Made by a program: the position numbers and the translations under genes. From Oligosphaeraceae bacterium (GTDB lineage: Bacteria; Verrucomicrobiota; Lentisphaeria; Oligosphaerales; Oligosphaeraceae): a stretch of DNA of 40,714 nucleotides. The notes beneath the pieces are model-generated. The model searched no databases. It worked only from the letters and a program-made list of their open reading frames with translations, and was not told the DNA's origin. The stretch's first letter is position 1. Each line of letters opens with the position of its first letter. Positions 16,136-24,593 of this stretch are shown here, one piece after another. The stretch covers positions 1 to 40,714 of the forward strand of contig JAAZKR010000199.1 in assembly GCA_012799725.1 (NCBI GenBank), written 5' to 3'.

Positions 16136-16810
16136 TTACCTTTTGTTATCAGGCAGTGGGTCCCACTTGCCGTAGCGTTCGCGGAAGCTGTTGCCCATGC
16201 TGCGCCGCAGCCAGGTTTCAGTTCTGCCATCTAGCCAGTTTACGGTGATTTTCACGGCTAAGGGCACATCCACGCGTTCAGATTCTTCGGTCTCCCAGTA
16301 GTCCAGCCACATGATGCGTTCCGACCATTCCAGCCCATCGTCGTCTTGCCAGTCAGCATACAGGAATTGAATGGAATCCACATTTTCAGCCAGCAGAGAG
16401 ACTTTTTTGCGCTCGCCCACCTCGTCCCAGTGCAAGAAAGGCCTGTCGCTATAGACCATATAGAGCTTGTCGTCCTGCGACAGTATTTCCACGAAACGCA
16501 GCGCTCCTTCAATTTCGTTGTTAAGTCGATGCAGGCATGCGCAGCGCAGGCGATCAGGTTCGGCGATGATGAATGGTGTCTTGATCCCGTCTTGGTCCGG
16601 CCAAGTAAAGGGCACCATGTGATCAAGCACAGCTCGCAGGCTGCGGTCTAAGCTGAGCAGTTCGTTGAAGCGATTACGCTCAGCAATGATCCGCCGCCAG
16701 CTATTGCCGGTTTCCCTGGAATAGGCGTAGAGCGTCAAGGCCACCAGCAAGAAGACGCTGATCGCGATAATTATTTCCATCAGGGTGAAATATCTTTTGC
16801 GCGTTTTCAT
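16136..16810 (-). CDS. gspJ: GspJ-like minor pseudopilin
   Basis: Prepilin-type protein of 224 residues. The N-terminus MKTRKRYFTLMEIIIAISVF has the positively charged leader, the F-T-L-x-E core with Glu +5 and a long hydrophobic helix for membrane insertion and pilus packing. The remaining domain (SLDRSLRAVLDHMVPF, then VDSIQFLYADWQ and VPLAVKITVNWLDGRTE) resembles GspJ. The residue before the Phe is Tyr rather than the standard Gly, as in the next gene. Its ATG overlaps the gspI-like stop (ATGA), so translation is coupled. It probably joins GspI and GspK in the tip complex. Confidence 0.75.
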   Translation of the reverse strand: MKTRKRYFTLMEIIIAISVFLLVALTLYAYSRETGNSWRRIIAERNRFNELLSLDRSLRAVLDHMVPFTWPDQDGIKTPFIIAEPDRLRCACLHRLNNEIEGALRFVEILSQDDKLYMVYSDRPFLHWDEVGERKKVSLLAENVDSIQFLYADWQDDDGLEWSERIMWLDYWETEESERVDVPLAVKITVNWLDGRTETWLRRSMGNSFRERYGKWDPLPDNKR

Positions 16811-17196
16811 AGCAGGTCATCCTCCTTGACCAATTTGCGTACGCGCAGCTCCTCCATGAGCTTGCCGGATACGTCGAAGACCTCTATGTGGAACTCGCCC
16901 AGCAACCAGCCCCGTATGCTTTCCTGGGCATCTTCAGGCAGGTCATCAACTGTATAGAGATGGCAGCTGCTGGAGAAGCCCTGCGGCAGCACACCATCGG
17001 GCATGATTGCTCTGGGACCGGCCAGAAGATAACATTCAGCCACCTGGCTAAGTATATGCTGACGTCCCCAACGTTTTTCGGCACGCAGCAGATTGGAGCG
17101 CGCCGCACCTACGATGCCCAAACCGGCCACTACCGACATGGCCAGAATGGTCGCTGCAATCATAACCTCCATCAGAGTGAAATGCTGTTTGCGCAT
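16807..17196 (-). CDS. gspI: GspI-like minor pseudopilin
   Basis: A short prepilin-type protein, about 129 residues from the ATG at 17196. The N-terminus MRKQHFTLMEVMIAATILAM carries a basic leader, the FTLME core and a hydrophobic helix. The rest is a small polar domain. The open frame continues upstream through the tRNA-Leu region, so the start must be 17196 or, with a longer leader, the ATG at 17223; neither has a good ribosome-binding site. The -1 residue is His, not Gly. It is the first gene of an I-J-K set; gspG, gspH and the ATPase and channel genes are not in the window. Confidence 0.7.
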   Translation of the reverse strand: MRKQHFTLMEVMIAATILAMSVVAGLGIVGAARSNLLRAEKRWGRQHILSQVAECYLLAGPRAIMPDGVLPQGFSSSCHLYTVDDLPEDAQESIRGWLLGEFHIEVFDVSGKLMEELRVRKLVKEDDLL

Positions 17197-17284
17197 ATTA
17201 AAAACCGGGTAGATAACTTTCATGTGCTTCAGTAAATATAATGTCCACACCGGAAAATATATGCGGTATCGGCAAAGCAGCCAT

Positions 17285-17320
17285 AAAAAAAGACCTTGGC
17301 TGCGCGCACAGTCAAGGTCT
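17285..17320 (-). terminator. Terminator of the tRNA-Leu gene
   Basis: AGACCTTG (17291-17298) and CAAGGTCT (17313-17320), extended by a G-U and CTG/CAG to a 12-bp stem with a 6-nt loop, lie 9 nt after the tRNA 3' end on the minus strand. A U-run (A at 17285-17290 on the plus strand) follows. It separates the tRNA from the pseudopilin genes. Confidence 0.88.
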
Positions 17321-17328
17321 TGTCTAAA

Positions 17329-17415
<87 letters not shown>

Positions 17416-17641
17416 AAATAAACCTGTTTCTAAGTAGTGCAGCTTAATATATATTTTACTGCATGTTTTGCAAACCGCCGAGGAAAATATATTCCGAAAG
17501 CGGTATGTCACGCTGCCAGCATGGGAAGAGCAGGGTAAAGTGCAGCTTCGCAAGCCATTTTATAGCCCTGAGTTTACTGCTTGAAATATAAAAATATAGA
17601 TTTTATGGGTTTTTCTGTTTTTTCGACTTGCAAGCTGGAAA

Positions 17642-17690
17642 ACACTGTATATAGTGTGTCTGTGGCATAAAAGTTCGCACATATAGCGTT
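17642..17690. promoter_or_regulatory. NrdR-type box pair upstream of nrdD
   Basis: ACACTGTATATAGTGT (17642-17657) is a near-perfect 16-bp palindrome matching the NrdR box (ACACwATATATwGTGT-like). About 32 bp further (three helical turns, the usual spacing of NrdR box pairs) ATATAGCGT (17681-17689) matches the right half of a second, weaker box. NrdR represses ribonucleotide reductase genes when dATP is high. The remaining spacer from the tRNA (17416-17641 and 17691-17793) is AT-rich with no gene. Confidence 0.72.
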
Positions 17691-17793
17691 TTCAAAAAAA
17701 TGCCGGAAGTTTTTTATTAATACCTTAGAGAGCAATACTTAGGTGTTTTAATACTCTGTTTTAAACTAAAATTATCAAAAAAAAGGAGCTATC

Positions 17794-20514
17794 ATGGTCA
17801 GCGACACTCGGGGCGTATTCGACTTCTTCCAGAAGCGCGATGGCACTATAGTGCAATTCGAGGAAGCGAAGATCGCCACCGCAATTATGAAGGCAAGTCA
17901 AGCGGCGGCTCGTAACGGAGGCGAAGCGTTGGACGAGGAGGGCGCAGCAGAGCTGGCTCGCGAAGTAGTGCTGCAATTGGATAATCCGCTCTGCGAATAT
18001 TATGTGGAGGCCAACGAAGATGGGCAGCGCATCCCTCTTATCGAGGATGTGCAGGACATGGTGGAGATCACTCTGGCTGAAAACAAGCTGGCTGATACGG
18101 TGGCAGCTTACAAGCGCTATCGCAAAACTCGCGAGTTGGCTCGTAAAGCTATCTATGTGCGTAAACCCGCCGGTAAGGGCGACAAAAAGGCCAACCTTAC
18201 TGACCAGTCTATGCTTCTGGTCAAGTCAGCTACTCAAGGCAAGATGGAGCATTGGGATCGCAGCCGCATAGTTGATAAGCTGGTTTCCAAGCTGCAGATG
18301 CCTGCCGAAGAGGCTCTCGGAGTAGCCAAGGAAGTTGAGAACCAGGTTATTTCAAGCAATATACGCAACTTGGGCACGCCCTTGCTGCGCGAGATGGTCA
18401 ACAACGTGCTTATTGAGAAGGGATATCGTGACCAACTCAAGGATCTTTCGTTGTACCATATACCGCGTGAGTTCATCGAGAACCTGATGTACAGCAAGCC
18501 CACCGAGAACAGCAATATCGTGAGCAATAACCCGGAAGCGGTTAACCTGAGCATAGCTGAGCTGCTGCTTAAGCAATGGGGCCTGGATGCCATTTTCAGC
18601 CCGGAAGTAAAATATGCGCATGACAGCGGCGCGGTTCATTTGCATGATCTGGGCTATCCGCATCGCGTCTATTGTTCCTCGCACTCCATAGAATATATCA
18701 AGAAGTATGGCTTGCGCGGCTTAACCAACCTGAATACCGAGTCCAATCCGGCGCGCAGTGCTTCGGTACTGACCGGGCATTTGAATACTTTCCTGGCTTC
18801 CATGCAGGCTAACTATGCCGGTGCTTTGGGCATCGCCTACATTAACATATTCTACGCACCCTATCTGGTGGGTATGAGCGACAAAGAGATCAAGCAGGTG
18901 GCTCAGGAGCTTATTTTCAATGGCTCCCAAAATGCCTTCTCGAGAGGCGGCCAAACCCTATTCTTAGACTTCAATATACATACCGGCGTGCCGCAATATC
19001 TGCAAGAAGTGCCAAGCATAGGTCCAGGTGGCGCCTATCAGCTGCGTGATGCTGAAGGCAAATTGCATGCCCTGGTTGAAGAACTTCGTCAGGATTGTGA
19101 CGATGCCGGCAATAGGCTCATGGACCTGTACTTGGTCGATACCGAAAAGAATGAGAAACACTTGGTGTTGCGCGAACTCTACAACGCCAAGGATGGCTTG
19201 CATTATGATCCTGAGGTCGAGGCACAACGCCTGGCTCGCGGCGAACATTTGCTCACTTACGGTGACTACATTCCGGAAGCGCGCCGCTTTACCTCCGCAC
19301 TGCTTGAGGTTTGGGGGGAAGGCGACCGCAATGGAATGGTCTTCGAATTCCCCAAATGTGACTTCCACGTCAGCCGTGAAACCTTTGAAGACCCGGAACA
19401 ATACCGTATTTTCCAGGAGGCCTGCCAGCTGGCCAGCCGCAATGGTTCGACTTACTTCATCTTCGACCGCGACGAGGTCACCTTGTCCGCCTGCTGCCGT
19501 CTGCGCACCACCATTGATGATAACCGCATGCTCAAGCATCCGGAATCCATGCGCTTCTGTGGCTTCCAAAACGTTACCATCAACATACCCCAGGCCGCCT
19601 ACAGAGCGGCTCGCGCCGGACGGAAGAATTTCGAGGGGCTTTTTGCTGAGATAGACAAGACCATGCAGCTGGCCGTGGATGCGCATCTGCAAAAGAAGGA
19701 AAAGATCGCTGAAATGATGTCCGGACCGGGGCGCCCACTGTGGCAAATAGGCAAAATCGCCTGCGATGGCAGACCCTATGTTGAATTGGATAAATGCACT
19801 TATATCATAGGTCTTATCGGTGTCAATGATGCGGTTAAATTCATCACCGGTCAGGAGTTGCACGAAAGCCAGGAGGCCTTGCAGGCCGGCTTGCGCATCA
19901 CTGCGCACATGTACTTGCGTGCTAAAGAGTTCTCTGAAAAATACAATCTCAAATTCACTCTCGAGGAGTCTCCGGCTGAAAGCGCCGCTCGTCGTCTTGC
20001 CTTGACCGATTTGATCTACTATCGCGACGAGGCGCTGCAATGTTACAAGGGCGACAGCGAGGATGTGGCTTACTACACCAATTCGGTGCATTTGACTGCT
20101 GAAGCACCGGTTAGCCTGGTGGAGCGTATTGAGACCCAGGGCATGTTCCATAGCATCATTGAATCCGGTGCCATCACGCATGCTTTCATAGGCGAGGAAC
20201 GCCCCTCTGCCGAAGCCATCGCTTCGCTTATCAAGGAAGTTTTCCGCCGCACTCAGTCCGCCCAAGTCACCTTCTCTCCTGAGTTTACCTACTGCAATGT
20301 ATGCAATCACCAGGGGCGCGGCTTGCATGAGAAGTGCTTGGAATGCGGTTCGAAAGATGTGGTCGGAGAGACGCGGGTGGTGGGCTATTTCAGTAAAATC
20401 TCCAATTGGAATGATTCCAAGCGTTACGGTGAATTGATCAACCGTCAACGCGGGCGTTATTCGGTTGAGACTGCGGAGGAATTGGCGACGAGTCTGTCGG
20501 TGGCAGGAGAGTGA
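17794..20514 (+). CDS. nrdD: Anaerobic ribonucleoside-triphosphate reductase (class III)
   Basis: Reduces ribonucleotides to deoxyribonucleotides with a glycyl radical, without oxygen. At 906 residues it is longer than the E. coli enzyme (about 712). The extra length is N-terminal: one ATP-cone around residues 10-115 and a second cone-like segment around 130-215 (MLLVKSATQGKMEHWDRSRI), allosteric sites for ATP/dATP. The catalytic barrel includes HDLGYPHRVYCSSHS and SACCRLR (C567, C568). The C-terminus has a zinc site, C834, C837, C848 and C851, and the radical loop RVVGYF with G864. The ATG follows AAAAGGAGC. The TGA is 1 bp before the next ATG, so it is operonic with the redoxin and nrdG. 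An NrdR box lies upstream. Confidence 0.96.
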   Translation: MVSDTRGVFDFFQKRDGTIVQFEEAKIATAIMKASQAAARNGGEALDEEGAAELAREVVLQLDNPLCEYYVEANEDGQRIPLIEDVQDMVEITLAENKLADTVAAYKRYRKTRELARKAIYVRKPAGKGDKKANLTDQSMLLVKSATQGKMEHWDRSRIVDKLVSKLQMPAEEALGVAKEVENQVISSNIRNLGTPLLREMVNNVLIEKGYRDQLKDLSLYHIPREFIENLMYSKPTENSNIVSNNPEAVNLSIAELLLKQWGLDAIFSPEVKYAHDSGAVHLHDLGYPHRVYCSSHSIEYIKKYGLRGLTNLNTESNPARSASVLTGHLNTFLASMQANYAGALGIAYINIFYAPYLVGMSDKEIKQVAQELIFNGSQNAFSRGGQTLFLDFNIHTGVPQYLQEVPSIGPGGAYQLRDAEGKLHALVEELRQDCDDAGNRLMDLYLVDTEKNEKHLVLRELYNAKDGLHYDPEVEAQRLARGEHLLTYGDYIPEARRFTSALLEVWGEGDRNGMVFEFPKCDFHVSRETFEDPEQYRIFQEACQLASRNGSTYFIFDRDEVTLSACCRLRTTIDDNRMLKHPESMRFCGFQNVTINIPQAAYRAARAGRKNFEGLFAEIDKTMQLAVDAHLQKKEKIAEMMSGPGRPLWQIGKIACDGRPYVELDKCTYIIGLIGVNDAVKFITGQELHESQEALQAGLRITAHMYLRAKEFSEKYNLKFTLEESPAESAARRLALTDLIYYRDEALQCYKGDSEDVAYYTNSVHLTAEAPVSLVERIETQGMFHSIIESGAITHAFIGEERPSAEAIASLIKEVFRRTQSAQVTFSPEFTYCNVCNHQGRGLHEKCLECGSKDVVGETRVVGYFSKISNWNDSKRYGELINRQRGRYSVETAEELATSLSVAGE

Positions 20515-20515
20515 A

Positions 20516-20923
20516 ATGATAAGCACACAAGAAAAAATCACCATTCATGTTTTCGGCAAGGAAGGCTGTGATAAATGCAGCATGCTCAATCGTCGCATTG
20601 ACAAATTGCTCTCCGAACCGCAGTATGCACGCTTTAAAAAGACCTATCATGATGTTATGACCGAGGATGGCCTGGTGCATTTCTGCCTGGCGCAATGCGT
20701 GAACCCTAGCCAAATACCCGCAATGTTGCTTTCCTACCCCGGTCCCGAAGGAATGCCGCAGTATCTGCGCAATCCTGAGCCGGGTGCTGAGGACAAGGTC
20801 TGCGGTGCATCCAAGCTCTATCAGTTTTTGGGATTGCAGACCGATTATAGTGCGGCTGGCAAAGGGATCATTACTCCGAAGATGATCAGCTCCATTTTGG
20901 ATCAGGCTCTGGAGTCTCTCTAA
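20516..20923 (+). CDS. Small CxxC redoxin between nrdD and nrdG
   Basis: A 135-residue protein with the thioredoxin-like start ITIHVFGKEGCDKCSMLNRR, where strand, CxxC (C-D-K-C) and helix follow in order. It is longer than a glutaredoxin of the NrdH type and has two more cysteines near the middle (FCLAQC) and one in KVCGAS. The ATG at 20516 follows CAGGAGAG and sits 1 bp after the nrdD stop, so the genes are co-translated. Its position suggests that it is the electron donor for the reductase, in place of or beside formate. This role is inferred from context; redoxin-dependent class III reductases are known. Confidence 0.75.
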   Translation: MISTQEKITIHVFGKEGCDKCSMLNRRIDKLLSEPQYARFKKTYHDVMTEDGLVHFCLAQCVNPSQIPAMLLSYPGPEGMPQYLRNPEPGAEDKVCGASKLYQFLGLQTDYSAAGKGIITPKMISSILDQALESL

Positions 20924-20950
20924 GGAATCGTCCAAAAACTACTTGGTAAT

Positions 20951-20996
20951 TGCTGCCTGCGGCGAAGAACCGCTCGGGTCGCGCTCGCAGGCAGCA
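20951..20996. other. Inverted repeat between redoxin gene and nrdG
   Basis: TGCTGCCTGCG (20951-20961) pairs perfectly with CGCAGGCAGCA (20986-20996) around a 24-nt loop. No T run follows directly. It may partly terminate or stabilise the nrdD-redoxin transcript. The rest of the 215-bp spacer contains no gene, only a weak AAGC/GCTT hairpin with a T run at 21088-21107. Confidence 0.5.
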
Positions 20997-21138
20997 GCCA
21001 AGAGCTTTATAGACACGGATATACGCTAAATACCTTTCTTAGGATCGCCTCTACAGTCCTTTGGCACCGGGAGTTCGCAACCCGTATAAGCTTTCCGGGG
21101 CTTTTTTACTATCGGAACAGAGGGATCGAGGACAGACT

Positions 21139-21846
21139 ATGTCGGAACCAGAATATTGCGCCCTTTATGCCCGTATGTTGCATCCCAGTCTAGTCGACTA
21201 TCCCGGCAAAATGTCAGCGCTTTTTTTTACTCGAGGCTGCAATTTTCGTTGTGGTTACTGCCACAACCACAGTTTGCTTGAACCTGGTCAAAGGAATTAT
21301 ACTTGGCAGGAACTGGAGGGCTTCTGTAAGGAGTATCAGAAACAATGGGTGAAAGCGGTGACTGTTACCGGCGGCGAACCCTGTCTGCAACCGAAGCTGC
21401 TGGAAACCCTGAAGTATCTGCGCCAGCAAGGGTTCATGATCAAGCTGGACAGCAATGGCTCCAAACCGGAAGTGCTCAAGCAGGCGCTGCCGCTGGTAGA
21501 CTATCTTGCCATGGATATTAAGTGCAGCCTGCCAAAGTATGAGCAACTTTGCGCTTGGCGCGATGACGAACAGATATTGGCGTCCATCCAACTGATCATG
21601 CAGCGGGCCAAGGATTATGAGTTCAGGACTACACTGGTTGAAGGACTGCATGATGACGAGGAAATCATCGCTTGTGCTAAGATGGTGCAAGGTGCCAAAA
21701 GGCTGATCTTCCAGCCTTTTTTGCCGCACCCGGATCTGCCGGATCCGGCATTCAGAACCCTGGAACGTACCAAGCCCGGCTTTCTGCAACATGCCGCCAA
21801 ACTGGCAGCAAAATGGGTGCAGCAAGCAAGTGTCCGTGGCGAGTAG
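21139..21846 (+). CDS. nrdG: Anaerobic ribonucleotide reductase activating protein
   Basis: Radical SAM activase that installs the glycyl radical on NrdD. The CxxxCxxC cluster motif is in TRGCNFRCGYCHNHS, followed by the SAM-binding TVTGGEPCLQ and MDIKCSLPKYEQL. The 235 residues place it in the longer NrdG2-type family rather than the 154-residue E. coli type. The ATG at 21139 is preferred over the upstream start at 21061 because the protein then begins just before the family's YPGKMSALFFTRGC region. It lies 215 bp behind the redoxin gene, in the same direction, and completes the nrdD module. Confidence 0.92.
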   Translation: MSEPEYCALYARMLHPSLVDYPGKMSALFFTRGCNFRCGYCHNHSLLEPGQRNYTWQELEGFCKEYQKQWVKAVTVTGGEPCLQPKLLETLKYLRQQGFMIKLDSNGSKPEVLKQALPLVDYLAMDIKCSLPKYEQLCAWRDDEQILASIQLIMQRAKDYEFRTTLVEGLHDDEEIIACAKMVQGAKRLIFQPFLPHPDLPDPAFRTLERTKPGFLQHAAKLAAKWVQQASVRGE

Positions 21847-21950
21847 TACTTGGGTCGGGTTGCTGCATACAGCCCATTTTATACGCAGATTGGCGCAGAT
21901 TTTTAAGAATTGCCAGCACAGAAAAACACGGAAAATTTTTAGGAGGATGC
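21847..21950. repeat. Dispersed repeat block before priA
   Basis: It contains TATACGCAGATTGGCGCAGATTTT (21880-21903, CGCAGATT family) and ACAGAAAAACACGGAAAAT, which resembles the AACCACAGAACAC element seen at 2875 and 26606. No gene is visible. It follows the nrdG stop. Confidence 0.5.
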
Positions 21951-21987
21951 AGCTCAGTCACAAGTCAAATGGCTCGGATCAGTCAGA

Positions 21988-22016
21988 TTGTTTTTTATTG
22001 GCATTACAGTTATATT
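21988..22016 (+). promoter_or_regulatory. Candidate promoter of priA
   Basis: TTGTTT (21988-21993) and TATATT (22011-22016) are 17 bp apart. Transcription would begin about 35-40 bp before the ATG at 22061, which supports that start over the ATG at 21947. Confidence 0.4.
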
Positions 22017-22060
22017 TTAACCAAAACGGTCTTTCAGCCTTTCATTCTACTCTTGTCTTC

Positions 22061-24301
22061 ATGCCTGCTTCCTCTTCCAAGTCCGCTTCTCGCTCTTTGC
22101 CCTTAGTGGCCGAGGTCGCTTTTGATCGCGCCATTAATCGCGGTTTGGACTATCGCATCCCTGAGGCTTTGGCTTCCCGTGTTCATCCCGGCAGCCGTGT
22201 GATGGCGCCACTGCGCAACGAGGTGTTGCCCGGCTATGTTATTCGCATTAAGTTAGGCTCCAAGTTCGCTAAGCTCAAAAGCATACTCAGCTTGGAATCC
22301 GATGCGCAGCAAATTCCCGATAAATTGCTGGAGCTTGCCGAATGGATCAGCAATTACTATTGCTGTAATATTGAGAGTGCTATTTGGGCCATGCTGCCGG
22401 CCGTAGTGCGTCGTGGTGAGATGAAACACAGGCAACTCGATTACGTCACTTTGACCGCTAAGGCGTTGCGTATGGACGAGGAATTCGAGGCGTTGAGTAA
22501 AAAGCGCCAAGCGATATTGCGTGCCATACAAAAGGTAGGGGCGCTGCCTGTCAAGGAGCTGCTGGGCCTGGTGGAGGCCAGCGAAACACTTATCAATAAT
22601 CTCTGTAAAGATGAATGGCTGACTAAGGAAAAACGCGTAGTAGAGCGCAACCCCTTCCGCGATAATATTATCCAACCAGATCAGCCTAAAAAGCTTAATG
22701 CTGACCAGACAGCTGCCTTGGCCAGCATCAAAGAATCGTTGCGCAAACGCGACAGCGCAGCCATGTTGCTGCATGGCGTCACCGGCAGTGGCAAGACCGA
22801 GGTATATCTGCAAGCAATTCAGTACTGCTTGGAATTGGAGCGCGAGGCTATTGTGCTGGTGCCCGAAATCGCATTGACACCGCAGACCTGTGACCGCTTC
22901 AGGCAGCGCTTCGGCAATTTGGTCAGCGTGCTGCATAGCGGATTGAGCGATGGCGAGCGCTTTGACGAGTGGAACCGCATCAATGAAGGGCGTAGCCCCA
23001 TCGTGGTTGGAGCACGCTCGGCTATCTTCGCGCCTCTGCGAAAATTGGGGCTGATTGTGGTGGACGAGGAACATGAAAATAGCTATAAGCAGGAAGAGGC
23101 ACCATGCTACAATGCGCGGGACATGGCTGTATTGCGCGGCAAAAAAGAGCATGCCAGTATTATCTTGGGCACCGCGACACCATCATTGGAAACTTATTAT
23201 AATTGTCAGCAAGGGCGCTATCAGCTCTTGGAAATGTCTCAGCGCATAGATGCTCGCCCCATGCCCAGGGTGGAGATCATTGATATGTGCCAGGAACGCG
23301 CCCAGTCCGGTCAAGGCGGGATTTTTTCAGGGCGTCTTATAGAACAGATCAATGAGACGCTTTTTGCCGGCGAGCAGGTCATGCTCTTCTTAAATCGGCG
23401 CGGTTTTGCTACCCAGATGAGCTGCAACAAATGCGGATATACAGCTGGCTGTCAAAGCTGTAGCGTCAGCTACACCTATCATCGCAAGAAGGAACTGCTG
23501 CTTTGCCATCACTGCGGTGCTGAAGTTCCTGCTCCACAAAAATGCCCGCAATGTGAAAATCCGGAAATACGCTATCAAGGCTACGGCACCGAGAAGATAG
23601 AGTCTATCGCCAGAGCGATTTTTCCGCAAGCTCTCGTGGCCAGGATGGACTCGGACAGTATGACCAGCAAGGACTCGTACCGTGATGTTCTGGCGGCCTT
23701 TCGCAAAGGACATATCAATATCCTGATCGGCACACAAATGATCGCAAAAGGATTAGACTTTCCTAATGTCACCCTGGTCGGACTCATACAGGCTGACATG
23801 GGGCTTAATATGCCGGATTTCCGCAGCGCCGAACGTAGCTTCCAGCTGATCACGCAAATGGGAGGCAGAGCTGGGCGCGGCAATAAGCCCGGCTTGGTTA
23901 TCGTGCAGACCTTTTCGCCGCAGCATTATGCCTTGCGAGCTGCTCAAAAACACGACTTCAAACAATTTTACGAAGAAGAGATGCCTAGCCGCAAAGCGCT
24001 GGAGTTCCCCCCATATTCGCGCATGCTCATGCTGCGTTTTCGCGCTGAGGACGAAAAGCAACTGCAGGACACAGCCGAGGCCTTTGCCAAAAAACTGCGT
24101 GCCTTGCTGGGTCATGAAGCCAAAATGATAGGCCCTATGCCGGCACCCATCGCCAAAATAAATAATTTCTTTCGTTACCAAATACTGTTGCGCAGCAAAA
24201 AAGCTTCGGTTATGCTCAATGCAGTCAGAGCCTGCCTGCAAGATAAGCGCAACCGCAAGGTGCATGTAAGCGTTGATATGGATCCAAAATCCTTGCTTTA
24301 A
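22061..24301 (+). CDS. priA: Primosomal protein N' (replication restart helicase)
   Basis: 3'-to-5' DNA helicase that recognises stalled forks and reloads the replisome. The frame is open from 21791, but the ATG at 22061 gives 746 residues, close to the family length. The N-terminal DNA-binding domain begins with VAEVAFDRAINRGLDYRIPE. Walker A is GVTGSGKT (239-246, K245) and the DEEH box is at 335-338. Eight cysteines in four CxxC pairs between about C455 and C498 form the two-zinc domain (CNKCGYTAGC to CPQCENP). Helicase motifs GTEKIE, LIGTQMIAKGLDFPNV and QMGGRAGRG follow. An alternative ATG at 21947 has its AGGAGG directly abutting, which is poor spacing. Confidence 0.95.
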   Translation: MPASSSKSASRSLPLVAEVAFDRAINRGLDYRIPEALASRVHPGSRVMAPLRNEVLPGYVIRIKLGSKFAKLKSILSLESDAQQIPDKLLELAEWISNYYCCNIESAIWAMLPAVVRRGEMKHRQLDYVTLTAKALRMDEEFEALSKKRQAILRAIQKVGALPVKELLGLVEASETLINNLCKDEWLTKEKRVVERNPFRDNIIQPDQPKKLNADQTAALASIKESLRKRDSAAMLLHGVTGSGKTEVYLQAIQYCLELEREAIVLVPEIALTPQTCDRFRQRFGNLVSVLHSGLSDGERFDEWNRINEGRSPIVVGARSAIFAPLRKLGLIVVDEEHENSYKQEEAPCYNARDMAVLRGKKEHASIILGTATPSLETYYNCQQGRYQLLEMSQRIDARPMPRVEIIDMCQERAQSGQGGIFSGRLIEQINETLFAGEQVMLFLNRRGFATQMSCNKCGYTAGCQSCSVSYTYHRKKELLLCHHCGAEVPAPQKCPQCENPEIRYQGYGTEKIESIARAIFPQALVARMDSDSMTSKDSYRDVLAAFRKGHINILIGTQMIAKGLDFPNVTLVGLIQADMGLNMPDFRSAERSFQLITQMGGRAGRGNKPGLVIVQTFSPQHYALRAAQKHDFKQFYEEEMPSRKALEFPPYSRMLMLRFRAEDEKQLQDTAEAFAKKLRALLGHEAKMIGPMPAPIAKINNFFRYQILLRSKKASVMLNAVRACLQDKRNRKVHVSVDMDPKSLL

Positions 24302-24340
24302 AATAAAACCGGACAAAATAAATCGCTGAATACGAGGAGG

Positions 24341-24380
24341 CCGAGGCAGGAGCGCCTGGAAGGCGCCACTTCATGATGAA
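24341..24380 (+). repeat. GCGCCTGGAAGGCGC hairpin repeat, copy 1
   Basis: CCGAGGCAGGAGCGCCTGGA followed by AGGCGCCACTTCATGATGAA contains the hairpin GCGCC-TGGAA-GGCGC. A second copy at 29921-29976 is split by a 16-bp insertion. The remainder of this 292-bp spacer (24302-24593) shows no gene and no heat-shock CIRCE element. Confidence 0.65.
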
Positions 24381-24593
24381 GATGTCTCAATCCATACGGA
24401 CTGGATACGGATGCCTGATTATTCAGAAAGGTCAGAAGAGTCGCATTGCACATTGTTTTGTCCATCATGTCCACCAAGTTGGTCCACCGTCTTTACTAAT
24501 CGTCAACAAACACTGACAAAACAGGAAATTTCCGGCAGGAAAATTATATTACAAGCTTGACCATTTACCCAATATTATAGAAGGAGAATATTA

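Noticed and set aside
18964-20544. A 526-residue open frame on the minus strand opposite nrdD
   Set aside because: It lies fully across a well-supported gene, has no recognisable domain, and begins beyond the redoxin start. Long antisense frames also occur opposite priA (22253-23152) and htpG (24681-25814); they follow from codon bias of the real genes.
21947-22060. Upstream ATG at 21947 as the priA start
   Set aside because: AGGAGG touches the ATG with no spacing, the extra 38 residues do not look like PriA, and a promoter-like sequence lies between the two starts.
24302-24593. Search for a heat-shock (CIRCE) operator before htpG
   Set aside because: No TTAGCACTC-N9-GAGTGCTAA match is present. 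The GGAAATTTCC palindrome in this spacer is short and could be chance.
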